From an uncultured Oscillibacter sp. (GTDB lineage Bacteria > Bacillota > Clostridia > Oscillospirales > Oscillospiraceae), in assembly GCA_950097265.1 (NCBI GenBank), contig CATNDJ010000008.1:19525-83524 (forward strand): DNA of 64,000 bases, in the 5' to 3' direction. The translations under genes were made by a program, and so were the position numbers. The notes beneath the pieces were generated by a model that was not told the origin of the DNA, made no database searches, and worked only from the letters and a program-made list of their open reading frames with translations. This document shows, in pieces, positions 17,899 to 27,064 of this stretch; position 1 is the first letter of the stretch; each line of letters starts with the position of its first letter.

Positions 17899-18375
17899 TT
17901 GACGGACCAGCGGTTCCGGGAGGCCGTGGAGCTTTACGGCGACATGGTGTTCCGGCTGGCGTACAGCTACCTGAAAAACCGGGCGGATGCGGAGGACGTA
18001 ATGCAGGAAACCCTGCTGAAGCTTTACGTGGAGCCAAAGGATTTCGAGTCGCCGGATCACGAGAAGCGGTGGCTTCTCCGGGTGGCGGCCAACGAGTGCA
18101 AAAAGCTCCTCCGCTCCCCCTGGCGGCGGCGGACAGACCCCCTGGACGAGGTGGAGGAGGCCGCGGCCTTCGACCGGCCCGCCCAGTCGGAGCTCTTCCG
18201 GCAGGTGATGGCCCTGCCCCCCAAGTACCGGGCGGCGGTGTACCTCTATTACTACGAGGGCTACTCCGTCAAGGAGACCGGCGAGCTGCTGGGGGCCAAG
18301 GCGTCCACCGTCCAAACCTGGCTCATGCGGGCCAGGGGGCAATTAAAAACCAAACTGAAGGAGGCGGAAGCCTGA
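17899..18375 (+). CDS. ECF-type RNA polymerase sigma factor
   Basis: This 158-residue sigma-70 family protein has only regions 2 and 4. Region 2 contains YSYLKNRADAEDVMQETLLK, and region 4 contains LPPKYRAAVYLYYYEGYSVKE with a helix-turn-helix (LLGAKASTVQTWLMRARGQL). The start is a TTG at 17899 with AAAAGGAGGTGAG about 8 bases upstream; there is no better ATG. Its TGA overlaps the ATG of the next gene, a membrane protein that looks like its anti-sigma factor. ECF units of this kind usually respond to envelope stress. Confidence 0.92.
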   Translation: MTDQRFREAVELYGDMVFRLAYSYLKNRADAEDVMQETLLKLYVEPKDFESPDHEKRWLLRVAANECKKLLRSPWRRRTDPLDEVEEAAAFDRPAQSELFRQVMALPPKYRAAVYLYYYEGYSVKETGELLGAKASTVQTWLMRARGQLKTKLKEAEA

Positions 18376-18944
18376 TGATGGACGAGAGTTTATATCGCGA
18401 GACCCTTTCCCGGCTCCGGGCCTCCGACGAGGCGAAAAAGGAGGTCCTTGTAAAAATGAACGAGCTGAACGAAAAGAAGACCATGAAGCGGCCCTTGAAG
18501 GCCCTGCGGGCGGTGGCCCTGGCGGCCATGCTGACCCTGGCCCTGGCGGTGACGGCCAACGCCGCCAGCGACGGCGCGCTGTTTGAGAACATGCGGATTA
18601 TTTTCCAGGACGATTCCCACATCGTGCTGGAGAACGACGCAGGAGAACGGGTGGAGGTCACCGGCGTCTTTGCGGACGCGGAGCTGCGGGACGGAAAGCT
18701 GATCCTGACTGTAGACAACGCGGAATTTGACATCACCGACGAAATCGCGAAAAACGGCGTTTACACCGGGACGGTGAAATCCGCCGGGGGCGCAGACGTG
18801 GATGTGACGGTCACCGGCACCCTGGAGGACTGCGAGGTCCGGCTGTCCTCTCAGGACGGGAATACGGACTATAACATCTCCACGGAGAGCTCCGCCGCCG
18901 CGGAAACTTATACCAGCGTCGTCACCACCACCGTTACAGATTAA
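18375..18944 (+). CDS. Putative anti-sigma factor, single-pass membrane protein
   Basis: This 189-residue protein has a short cytoplasmic N-terminus rich in charged residues (about 1-40), one membrane segment (VALAAMLTLALAVTANAA, about 46-63) and an extracytoplasmic domain of about 125 residues with no recognised family. The start codon overlaps the sigma factor stop (TGATG). A second ATG follows immediately and could be used instead. Topology and coupling to an ECF sigma gene argue for an anti-sigma or sensor role; no zinc-binding anti-sigma HxxxCxxC motif is present. Confidence 0.7.
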   Translation: MMDESLYRETLSRLRASDEAKKEVLVKMNELNEKKTMKRPLKALRAVALAAMLTLALAVTANAASDGALFENMRIIFQDDSHIVLENDAGERVEVTGVFADAELRDGKLILTVDNAEFDITDEIAKNGVYTGTVKSAGGADVDVTVTGTLEDCEVRLSSQDGNTDYNISTESSAAAETYTSVVTTTVTD

Positions 18945-18950
18945 GCCAAA

Positions 18951-18979
18951 ACCGCCGGAGGGTTCGTCCCTCCGGCGGT
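18951..18979. terminator. Convergent terminator between the anti-sigma-like gene and glnS
   Basis: A 12-bp stem, ACCGCCGGAGGG with CCCTCCGGCGGT, has a TTCGT loop. On the minus strand it is followed by TTTTGG, so it mainly suits glnS. Confidence 0.75.
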
Positions 18980-18985
18980 CCTGCT

Positions 18986-20674
18986 TTATTTCTTGAAGCT
19001 GTCCTTCAGGCTGACGCTCCGGTTGAACACCAGGCGGCCCGGGGCGCTGTCCTTGCTGTCCAGGCAGAAGTAGCCCTGCCGCAGGAACTGGAAGTTTGCC
19101 GGGGCCTCCGCCTCCGCCAAGGAGGCCTCCACCTTGCAGCCCGTCAGCACCTCCAGGGAGTTGGGGTTCAGGCACTCGATAAAGTCCTTGTCGGCGGCGT
19201 CGGGGTTCTCGTCGGAGAAGAGGTTGTCGTACAGCCGGACCTCCGCGTCCGCGGCGGTGGCGGCGTCCACCCAGTGGATGGTGGCCCCCTTGACCTTCCG
19301 GCCGTCGGCGGGGTCTCCTCCCCGGCTCTCGGGGTCGTACTCGCAGAGGATCTCCGTCACGTTCCCCGCCCCGTCCTTCACGCAGCCGGTGCAGCGGATG
19401 AGATAGGCTCCCTTCAAACGGCACTCCGGACCGCCGGGGTAGAGGCGCTTGTACTTGGGCACAGGGGTCTCCAGAAAGTCTTCCGCCTCCACCCAGAGAG
19501 TCCGGGAGAAGGGGACCTCCCGGGTCCCGGCGGCGGGATCCACGGGGTTGTTTTCCACGGTAACCGTCTCCGTCTTCCCCTCGGGGTAGTTGGTCACCGT
19601 CAGCTTCACGGGCCGGAGGACCGCCATGACCCGCTCCGCCGTGGCGTTCAGGTCCTCCCGCAGGCAGTGCTCCAAAAAGCCGTACTCCACCACGCTGGCG
19701 GCCTTTGCAACGCCGATGCGCTCGCAGAAATTCCGGATGGACCGGGGGGTGTAGCCCCGGCGGCGGAGACCGCAGAGGGTGGGCATCCGGGGGTCGTCCC
19801 AGCCGGAGACCCGGCCTTCCTCCACCAGGCGGCGGAGCTTGCGCTTGCTCATCACCGTGTGGTCGATGCCGAGGCGGGCAAACTCAATCTGCCGGGGTTT
19901 CGCCGGCAGGTCGCAGTGCTCCACCACCCAGTTATAGAGGGGCCGGTGGGCCTCAAATTCCAGCGAACAGAGGGAGTGGGTGATACCCTCCAGGGCGTCC
20001 TGGATGGGGTGGGCGAAGTCGTACATGGGGTAGATGCACCACTTGTTCCCGTGGCGGTGGTGGGGCAGATGGTTGATCCGGTAAAGCACCGGGTCCCGCA
20101 TGTTGAAGTTGCCGCTATTAAGGTCGATCTTGGCCCGGAGGGTCATGGCCCCGTCGGGGAACTCCCCGGCCCGCATCCGCCGGAAAAGGTCCAGGCTCTC
20201 CTCCATGGGCCGGTCCCGGTAGGGGCTCCGGGCGGGCACGCCCACGCCGCCCCGGTACTCCTTGAACTCCTCCGGGCTGAGCTCACAGACGTAGGCCAGG
20301 CCCTTTTTAATCAGGCCCTCCGCCTGGCGGTAGTCCTCCTCAAAGTAGTCGGAGCCGTAGAAGAAGCGGTCCCCCCAGTCGAAGCCCAGCCAGTGGATGT
20401 CCTCTTTGATGGCCTCCACAAATTCCTCGTCCTCCTTGGTGGGGTTCGTGTCGTCCATCCGGAGGTTGCAGAGCCCCCCGTATTTTTCGGCGGTGCCGAA
20501 ATCAATGGTCAGGGCCTTGCAGTGGCCGATGTGCAGGTAGCCGTTAGGCTCCGGGGGAAAGCGGGTGTGGACCGTCATGCCCTCATACTGCCCGCCGGGG
20601 GCGACGTCCTCCTCGATAAACGCGTGGATGAAATTCCGGCTTTCCAGCTCCGGCGCTTTGATCTCGTCCGCCAT
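18986..20674 (-). CDS. glnS: Glutaminyl-tRNA synthetase
   Basis: This 562-residue class I synthetase charges tRNA-Gln directly. It has the HIGH signature in PEPNGYLHIGHCKAL (residues 48-51) and a KMSKS-type loop VMSKRKLRRL near residue 275, followed by the two beta-barrel anticodon-binding domains. I chose ATG 20674, with GGGAGG 8 bases upstream; the longer open frame runs across the promoter. GlnRS is patchily present in Firmicutes, many of which use the GatCAB amidation route. It is transcribed alone. Confidence 0.96.
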   Translation of the reverse strand: MADEIKAPELESRNFIHAFIEEDVAPGGQYEGMTVHTRFPPEPNGYLHIGHCKALTIDFGTAEKYGGLCNLRMDDTNPTKEDEEFVEAIKEDIHWLGFDWGDRFFYGSDYFEEDYRQAEGLIKKGLAYVCELSPEEFKEYRGGVGVPARSPYRDRPMEESLDLFRRMRAGEFPDGAMTLRAKIDLNSGNFNMRDPVLYRINHLPHHRHGNKWCIYPMYDFAHPIQDALEGITHSLCSLEFEAHRPLYNWVVEHCDLPAKPRQIEFARLGIDHTVMSKRKLRRLVEEGRVSGWDDPRMPTLCGLRRRGYTPRSIRNFCERIGVAKAASVVEYGFLEHCLREDLNATAERVMAVLRPVKLTVTNYPEGKTETVTVENNPVDPAAGTREVPFSRTLWVEAEDFLETPVPKYKRLYPGGPECRLKGAYLIRCTGCVKDGAGNVTEILCEYDPESRGGDPADGRKVKGATIHWVDAATAADAEVRLYDNLFSDENPDAADKDFIECLNPNSLEVLTGCKVEASLAEAEAPANFQFLRQGYFCLDSKDSAPGRLVFNRSVSLKDSFKK

Positions 20675-20710
20675 AGCGAAGTCCTCCCAAGTAAAGTAAA
20701 ATGACATCTT

Positions 20711-20739
20711 ATTATACCGAACCGGGGAGAGGATTGCAA
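20711..20739 (-). promoter_or_regulatory. glnS promoter
   Basis: On the minus strand, -35 TTGCAA (20739-20734) and -10 TATAAT (20716-20711) have 17-bp spacing. The start would be about 30 bases before the ATG. Confidence 0.78.
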
Positions 20740-20777
20740 GGGGGATTTTTAGGGCCTCCCCCGGCGGAAACTCCATC

Positions 20778-20806
20778 TTGTCAAGGCCCCGGGAAATTGT
20801 TATAAT
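20778..20806 (+). promoter_or_regulatory. Promoter of the M60 peptidase/SLH operon
   Basis: TTGTCA (20778-20783) and TATAAT (20801-20806) have 17-bp spacing, about 60 bases before the coding start. Confidence 0.8.
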
Positions 20807-20869
20807 TTACACATAACGGCAGTTTCCGGGGTCTTCCGCCCCGGACGCGGAAAAGAGAGGACACCTCCT

Positions 20870-23800
20870 ATGCGCATCAGACAACGCATATTATCCCTGC
20901 TGCTGGCCGGGGCGCTGCTGGTCCCCGGGCTCCCGGCGGCGGAGGCCGCCTGGGGTGGCGAGGACACGGGCTCCGTCTCCGCCACGGTCCGGGTGGACTG
21001 GCCCCAGACCCTGGAGGCCCTCCGGGACCGGAGGGTCCGGGCGGAGCTGTACCAGGAGGGCCGCTCCCTGGGAATCCTGGATTTGACGAGAGAAGACGGC
21101 CGGGCGGACCTGGGGGGCTATCCCGCCTCCGTGGCCCTGCGGAACCAGGACGGCGGGGCCCTGGGCGGCGGCCGGTGGCCCGGGTATCTGGACCTGACCG
21201 TCTCCGGCCTGCCCCAGGGGGATTATGCCCTGGAGTTCACCGGGGACGGCTACGCGGACTGCCGCCAGGAACTGACCGTCGGCCGGTACTCCCAGCATGT
21301 CACATTGGGCACGGCGGACGGCTCCTTTACCCTGGGGGACGTAAACGGCGACGGCCGGGTCAATCACCGGGACCGGGAGGAGCTGGCGGATGCCCTGGGC
21401 TCCGGCCGGCGGCGGGACCTGGAGCGCTATGACCTGAACGGCGACGGCGCAGTGGACGTGTACGACCTGGCCGCCGTCAGCCGGAACCTGAGGGCGGAGG
21501 GCCGCCCCGAGGTCCGGGACACGAACCTGCTGGCCCCGCCGGTGGAGGAGATCCGCCTGGGGGCGGGCGCCGGGCTGGCCTCCGGCGCTCTGGAAGATCT
21601 GTTCAAGAACAACGGCGAAACCGTCACCCTGTCCGGCATGCCCTTAGAGCTTGCCGTCTCCCTGGAGGAGCCGGTGGAGATGGAGGAAATACAGATCATT
21701 TCCCCCGAAGGGCCCGAGGCCATGCGGGCGGGCTCCGTCGTCGTGTCCTACGAGGACGGGACCCAAGAGTCCTTCCCCTTTGACCTCTCCCTGCCTGAGG
21801 GAATCCACGCCATCGGCCCCGCGGAGGGCACCAGCGTGGTGAAAATCTCCCTGGGCCGCCGGGTGGCGGTCAAGGAAATCGTCATCACCGTCACCCGCAC
21901 CCAGGGCGGGGATTACACCACGGTAGAGTCCATCCAGTTCCTCCGGGAGATCGTCCCGGAGCGCCCCTCCGCCGCCTCCGGCGTGGTGCGGAACCTCACC
22001 GCCGTCCCCGGAAACGAGCGGGTCAGCCTCCGCTGGAGCGAGGTTCCCAACGTCTCCGGCTACCGGGTGGACTACTGGCCTCAGGACGGCGGCAGCCGCC
22101 GTTCCCTGCGGACGGACGTGCCCCGGGCGGAGGTCACGGGGCTGGAGAACCTGAAAACCTACCTGTTCACCGTCACCCCCGTAGACGGAACCTGGGAGGG
22201 AACCGCCTGCGACCCCGTAGCCGCCGCGCCCCAGCCCGCCAGGGCTCCCAGCGCCCCGGACATGGTGAGCGTGAGCCCGCTGGACGGCGCATTGTCCGTG
22301 AGCTGGAAGGCCGCGGAAAACGCCACGTTCTACGAGGTCTGGTACAAGGCGGAAAGCGAGTCCGCCTTCCGCCAGTGGGGCGGCCGCCTCAGCGGAACCG
22401 GCGCCGTCATCACGGATCTGACCAACGGCGTCACTTACTCCATCTACATCCAGGCGGGAAACAGCCTGGGCGTCAGCGGGCCCTCCCGCACCGCCCTGGG
22501 AACTCCCGCCGCCGTGGACTACTCCCGCCCGGAGGGTATTCCCTCCGAGGGCGTGCTGGACTGGCGGGACATTGAAAAGGTCTGGCTGGCCGCGCCCTAC
22601 AACGTGTCGCCCACCGCCTACCCCGCCTCCCGGCCCTTCCGGCCGGAGTTTATGGCCGACGGCGATTTCAGCACCCACTGGACCTCCCATTCCTATGGCG
22701 ACGGCAACTGGTGGGACAGCAAGCAGGTCTTCGCCTCCTTCAAGGAGCCCGTGGACCTCAGCGCCGTCATCTGGGTCCCCCGGCTGGACGGGGGCTACCC
22801 CAGCAACCTCCAGCTCTACACCGTCACCGTTTGGCGGCAGGGGGACGACCTGAAGGGCCCCGGGACGCTGGCGTCCCCGAATCCCCTCCAGGGGGGCGAC
22901 GCCTCGGACCACAACACCTGGCTGGGCGTGGGGAACAATCCCGCCGCGACGAAGTTCGCCGTGATGCCCTTCCAGCCCATGACGGACGTGGTGCAGATCG
23001 CCGTCACCGTCGAGCAGGTGGGCTACACGGCGGCGAGCCTGTCGGAGCTGATGTTTATGGAGTACGACCCGGCCCATTGTCTGCCGGACAACATCGCGGA
23101 CCTGTTTGCCGGCGAGCTGCGGACCGCCCTGCGCCCCGGCGTCTCCCTGGCGGACGTGGACGCCCTGCGGCTGCGGCTGGAGGGCGATGAGCGAAAATAC
23201 TACCTGAATCCGGACACCCTGTCGGACGAGCTGGACCTGGCGGAGGAACTTCTGCAAAACGGGGCCTCCTCCGGCGTGCTGCTGAATGGCGTCCAGTCCC
23301 GGGACGGCGGGGCGGACGGCAAAAAGTACGGTCAGGGCGGCAGCGTCCTCCAGCCCCTAGGAGTCGCCGCCAAGGCGAAGCAGGAGCTGACCATTTACGC
23401 CTCCGGCATCCCGGCCGGGCAGAAGCTGACGGTGTACGCCAGCCAGTTCAACGCCGAGGCCTCCGCCTGGCAGGCGGAGATCGGGACCCTCTCCAACGGG
23501 CGGAACGTGCTGACGGTACCCCAGATCGGCAGCCAGAACACCCCCCGGGGCGGCAGCCTCTATCTGACCTACGGCGGGCCGGAGCCCGGGAACATCCGCC
23601 TCCACATCCGCCGGGGAACGGACATCCCGGTGCTGGAGCTGGCGGACTGGTACGCCATGAGCGACAGCCGGAGAAGAGACGAGCTGGACCGCTACGCCGG
23701 GGAGCTGGAAGCCTACGTCTCCGGCCTGGGCCCGGCCGGCGCCTCCCTGCAAACCGACATTTTCAACGTCACGGAAATCTCCACCCCCACCATGCTGCTG

Positions 23801-25753
23801 TCCCTCCCCGCCGCCGCGGCCCTGAACGGTGCGGGCCGGAGCCGAGCGGAGCGGGCCGAGACCCTGTATCAGGCCGTCCTGGCCTGGGAGGACGTCATGC
23901 ACGTCTGCAAAATTACCCAGGGCATCGACCGTACCCGGGAGGAAAACGACATGCACTCCCGCCAGAACATCCGCTGCATGCAGATGTTTGCCGGAGCCTT
24001 CATGTACGCCGCGGGGAGCCACATCGGCATCGGCTACGGCTCCTGCGCCGGAATGGTCTGCGGAAAGCCCATCAGCTCCATGGGCCCCTCCGACGCGGCC
24101 AACCGGCTCTACGGCTGGGGCATCGCCCACGAAATCGGGCACAACATGGATAAGCTGGGGAAAGCGGAAATCACCAACAACATCTATTCCCTGATGGTCC
24201 AGACCTTCGACGGGAAGCAGAACACCCTCCCCTCCCGCCTGGAGAAAAGCGGGAAATACAAGGCTGTCTTCAACAAGACCGCCCAAGGCCTCCCCGGGGA
24301 CTCCAGCGACGTCTTCGTGCAGCTGGGCCTCTATTGGCAGCTCCACCTGGCCTATGACGGCGGGGACAAACCCTTCGATTTCTACAACCGCTTTTTCAAA
24401 GCCTGGAAGGCCGGGACCTATTTTGGCGGCGAGGCGGGCTATCAGGACCGGGTGGCCCGAACCGCTTCCGCCGTGGCGGACCGGAATCTGACGGAGTTCT
24501 TTACCCGCTGGGGCATGTCCCTCAGCGAGGGCACCAGGGCGGCGCTGAAAAAGTACCCGGAGGAAACCCGGGCCCTCTGGTATCTGAACGACCGGAGCCG
24601 CCGGGAGCGGCTGGCAAGCGCTCCGGCGGGCCAGGGAACCGTCTCTCTGACGGCGGCCCTGGAGGGAGAGAAGACGGTCCGGCTGGCCATCGCTTCCACC
24701 ATCTCCCAGGGCACGGTTCAAGGCTATGAGATCCTCCGTAACGGCGCGCCAATCGCCTTTACCACGGAGAAAACCTATACGGACGTCATCGGCTCGGCCA
24801 ACCACCGGACCTTTACCTACAGCGTCCGGGCCTACGATACCTTGGGGAACCTTATCGCCGGGGCCGCGGCGGACGAGCTGCGGATCGCCTACGACAAGAC
24901 CGTCCCGGCGGACGCTTACACGCTGAACCGAAACGGGACCACCGTCACCTTTACCCTGCGGGAGGAAACCCCGGTTTCCGGCCTGAAAATCACGGGGGCC
25001 CCCGCCTCCGGCCCGTTCGCCGTCACCGTCACGGACAAGGACGGAAAAACCACCGCCGCCCGCTCCGGCGACTTCAAAGAGGGAAACCAGGCGGCGGACG
25101 GCGGGAGCGGCTACCTGACCTACTTCCAGAAGCCCGGCGCGGAGGCGGCGGACACCCGCATCTGGACCTATGACGCGAAAACCGTCGTTGTCACCGGCGT
25201 GCCGGAGGGGGCGAATCCCCAGCTCATCAGCTACGCCGGGGACGACGTGGCCTTCCTGGAGAACGGGGCCGTGGGCGTGCTGTCCAAAGCGTACCGCTAC
25301 GGCACGGAGGCCAATCAAGTCATCCCCGCCGGGACGCTGATTGTCACCGGAACTTACCGGGGCGACCCGGCCTATCAGACCGTGAAGATCGAAGGACGCT
25401 TTACCCGGACCCTCCTCACCGGCGGGGAGGACGGGGTGGAAACCTCTACGGAGGCCCGCTGGATGGACGGAAGGGCCCTGCTCTTCGCCGAGGTCCCCAA
25501 GGACGGCAAGGTCTGCGACATCAGCGACGGCCTGTTTATCTTCATCCCCAACGTCCAGAAGGAAGCGGAGCTCCAGGGCGGGGCCAGCGCGTGCAATGCC
25601 GCCGCCCTCCTGCCCGCCCAGATGCGGGCGGTGCTCTCCCGGACGGACCGGCCCACCCAGGCAGAAAGCCAGCGGGTGACGGCGGAGACCCTTTGGATCA
25701 ACACCCCCGGCGGGGAGGACCTGCCGGCCATCGTATTGGAGGAAGGCGAATGA
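20870..25753 (+). CDS. Secreted multidomain M60-like metallopeptidase with dockerin-like domain
   Basis: This 1,627-residue exported protein has a signal peptide (about 1-26, ending PAAEA). A dockerin-like pair of calcium loops lies at about 155-210 (LGDVNGDGRVNHRD and YDLNGDGAVDVYD). Two fibronectin type III-like domains (about 366-545) and a discoidin/F5-8C-like region (about 565-735) follow. The peptidase M60 domain holds HEIGH at 1087-1091 with the third ligand Glu1100, matching the family pattern HExxH-x8-E. The C-terminus is beta-rich. M60 enzymes cleave mucin-type glycoproteins, so a host-glycan role is likely. It has no LPXTG or SLH anchor of its own; the next gene encodes an SLH protein and starts within its stop codon. 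Confidence 0.92.
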   Translation: MRIRQRILSLLLAGALLVPGLPAAEAAWGGEDTGSVSATVRVDWPQTLEALRDRRVRAELYQEGRSLGILDLTREDGRADLGGYPASVALRNQDGGALGGGRWPGYLDLTVSGLPQGDYALEFTGDGYADCRQELTVGRYSQHVTLGTADGSFTLGDVNGDGRVNHRDREELADALGSGRRRDLERYDLNGDGAVDVYDLAAVSRNLRAEGRPEVRDTNLLAPPVEEIRLGAGAGLASGALEDLFKNNGETVTLSGMPLELAVSLEEPVEMEEIQIISPEGPEAMRAGSVVVSYEDGTQESFPFDLSLPEGIHAIGPAEGTSVVKISLGRRVAVKEIVITVTRTQGGDYTTVESIQFLREIVPERPSAASGVVRNLTAVPGNERVSLRWSEVPNVSGYRVDYWPQDGGSRRSLRTDVPRAEVTGLENLKTYLFTVTPVDGTWEGTACDPVAAAPQPARAPSAPDMVSVSPLDGALSVSWKAAENATFYEVWYKAESESAFRQWGGRLSGTGAVITDLTNGVTYSIYIQAGNSLGVSGPSRTALGTPAAVDYSRPEGIPSEGVLDWRDIEKVWLAAPYNVSPTAYPASRPFRPEFMADGDFSTHWTSHSYGDGNWWDSKQVFASFKEPVDLSAVIWVPRLDGGYPSNLQLYTVTVWRQGDDLKGPGTLASPNPLQGGDASDHNTWLGVGNNPAATKFAVMPFQPMTDVVQIAVTVEQVGYTAASLSELMFMEYDPAHCLPDNIADLFAGELRTALRPGVSLADVDALRLRLEGDERKYYLNPDTLSDELDLAEELLQNGASSGVLLNGVQSRDGGADGKKYGQGGSVLQPLGVAAKAKQELTIYASGIPAGQKLTVYASQFNAEASAWQAEIGTLSNGRNVLTVPQIGSQNTPRGGSLYLTYGGPEPGNIRLHIRRGTDIPVLELADWYAMSDSRRRDELDRYAGELEAYVSGLGPAGASLQTDIFNVTEISTPTMLLSLPAAAALNGAGRSRAERAETLYQAVLAWEDVMHVCKITQGIDRTREENDMHSRQNIRCMQMFAGAFMYAAGSHIGIGYGSCAGMVCGKPISSMGPSDAANRLYGWGIAHEIGHNMDKLGKAEITNNIYSLMVQTFDGKQNTLPSRLEKSGKYKAVFNKTAQGLPGDSSDVFVQLGLYWQLHLAYDGGDKPFDFYNRFFKAWKAGTYFGGEAGYQDRVARTASAVADRNLTEFFTRWGMSLSEGTRAALKKYPEETRALWYLNDRSRRERLASAPAGQGTVSLTAALEGEKTVRLAIASTISQGTVQGYEILRNGAPIAFTTEKTYTDVIGSANHRTFTYSVRAYDTLGNLIAGAAADELRIAYDKTVPADAYTLNRNGTTVTFTLREETPVSGLKITGAPASGPFAVTVTDKDGKTTAARSGDFKEGNQAADGGSGYLTYFQKPGAEAADTRIWTYDAKTVVVTGVPEGANPQLISYAGDDVAFLENGAVGVLSKAYRYGTEANQVIPAGTLIVTGTYRGDPAYQTVKIEGRFTRTLLTGGEDGVETSTEARWMDGRALLFAEVPKDGKVCDISDGLFIFIPNVQKEAELQGGASACNAAALLPAQMRAVLSRTDRPTQAESQRVTAETLWINTPGGEDLPAIVLEEGE

Positions 25754-26994
25754 AACGTTTGTTATCCGGCCTTCTGGCCCTGTGCCTGCTCTGCGCCCTG
25801 CCGGTAACGGCGGCCGCCCGGGACTCCCTCACCCTCTCCTGCCGGGAGCGGGGCGGCGAGGTCCGCCTCACCCTGGAGGGCCTGGACCGGCAGGCCTACG
25901 CCCTCCAGCTGGAGCTGATTCTGGAGGGCGAATGCCCCGAGGCCCGCTTTGAATCCCTGCCCCGGGGCGTCTACAGCCCGGACTGCCATGTGGAAACGGA
26001 CCGGGACGAGACCGCCGTCACCATCTACCTGGTGGCGGAGGACGAACCCCTGACGGGCCGTTCCCTGGATCTGGGGACGCTGATCCCGGGGAGCGCGTTC
26101 CGCCTCCCCGCCCGGGCGGAGCTGCTGCTGCTGGACCGGAGCCTGCAGCCCATCTCTGAGGGCCGAATCCCCCTGGAGGAAAGCGAGGACGGAGACGGCG
26201 GCCTGAGCCGGGTCCACATCGTCCAGGCGGAGCACGGCACTGTGGCCGTCCGGCCCGCCGGGGCCAAGGAGGGCGAGACGGTGACTCTGAACGTCGTCCC
26301 CGACGCAGGATACGCCCTGGAGGCCATCGCCGCCCGGGACAGCCGGGAGCGGGAGGTTTCCCTGACCCGGGACGGGCTGAACCGCTATACCTTCTCCATG
26401 CCCGCCCTGGACGTGGAGGTGACGGCTTCCTTTGTTCCCGGCGGGGAACTGGCCTTCCAGGACGTGCGGCCGGGAGACTGGTGCTACGACGCGGTGCGCT
26501 ACGTCTTCGAGGCGGGGCTGATGAACGGCACCTCCGCCACGGCCTTTACCCCCAACGCCTCCACCACCCGGGGGCAGATTGTGGCGATCCTCTACCGGCT
26601 GGAGGGCTCTCCCGTCACGGGGGCAAACCAGTTCAGCGACGTGGCCCCCGGGGCCTACTACGCCGCCGCCGTCTCCTGGGCTTCCGGCAGCGGAATTGTC
26701 AACGGCTACAGCGACGGGACCTTCCGGCCTAACAACCTGATTACCCGGGAGCAGATGGCGGCTTTCCTGTACCGCTACGCCTCCCGGAAGGGCCGGGATG
26801 TGTCCGGCCGGGCGGAGCTCAGCGCCTTTGCCGACGCGGGGCAAATCGCGTCTTACGCCGTGGAGCCCCTGAGCTGGGCCGTGGCGGCGGGGCTCATCAA
26901 CGGCGTTGCCGCCGGCTCCCTTTCCCCCGGCGGGAACGCCAGCCGGGCCCAGGTGGCGGTGATCCTCAGCCGCTTCGTGCAGAACGTGCACTGA
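25750..26994 (+). CDS. SLH-domain surface protein coupled to the M60 peptidase
   Basis: This 414-residue protein has a signal peptide (about 1-22, ending VTAAA). A beta-rich domain of about 130 residues follows (DSLTLSCRERGGEVRLTLEG start), then an InlB B-repeat-like module (about 154-230). Three SLH domains occupy about 236-412 (FQDVRPGDWCYDAV; FSDVAPGAYYAAAV; FADAGQIASYAVEP). SLH repeats bind cell-wall polymers, so this protein should sit on the surface. The N-terminal domain resembles cohesin-type beta sandwiches in length and composition, but I see no diagnostic motif. The ATG overlaps the preceding stop codon. The gene pair suggests that this protein tethers the dockerin-bearing peptidase. 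Confidence 0.88.
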   Translation: MKRLLSGLLALCLLCALPVTAAARDSLTLSCRERGGEVRLTLEGLDRQAYALQLELILEGECPEARFESLPRGVYSPDCHVETDRDETAVTIYLVAEDEPLTGRSLDLGTLIPGSAFRLPARAELLLLDRSLQPISEGRIPLEESEDGDGGLSRVHIVQAEHGTVAVRPAGAKEGETVTLNVVPDAGYALEAIAARDSREREVSLTRDGLNRYTFSMPALDVEVTASFVPGGELAFQDVRPGDWCYDAVRYVFEAGLMNGTSATAFTPNASTTRGQIVAILYRLEGSPVTGANQFSDVAPGAYYAAAVSWASGSGIVNGYSDGTFRPNNLITREQMAAFLYRYASRKGRDVSGRAELSAFADAGQIASYAVEPLSWAVAAGLINGVAAGSLSPGGNASRAQVAVILSRFVQNVH

Positions 26995-27013
26995 GGCCCA
27001 AGTGAAAAAGAGA

Positions 27014-27044
27014 ACCGGCGGACCAAAATGGTCCGCCGGTTTTT
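27014..27044. terminator. Convergent terminator after the SLH gene
   Basis: A 12-bp stem, ACCGGCGGACCA with TGGTCCGCCGGT, is followed by TTTT on the plus strand and preceded by AAAAAGAG, so it can act in both directions. Confidence 0.88.
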
Positions 27045-27064
27045 CATGACGCCTAAAATAGCGC

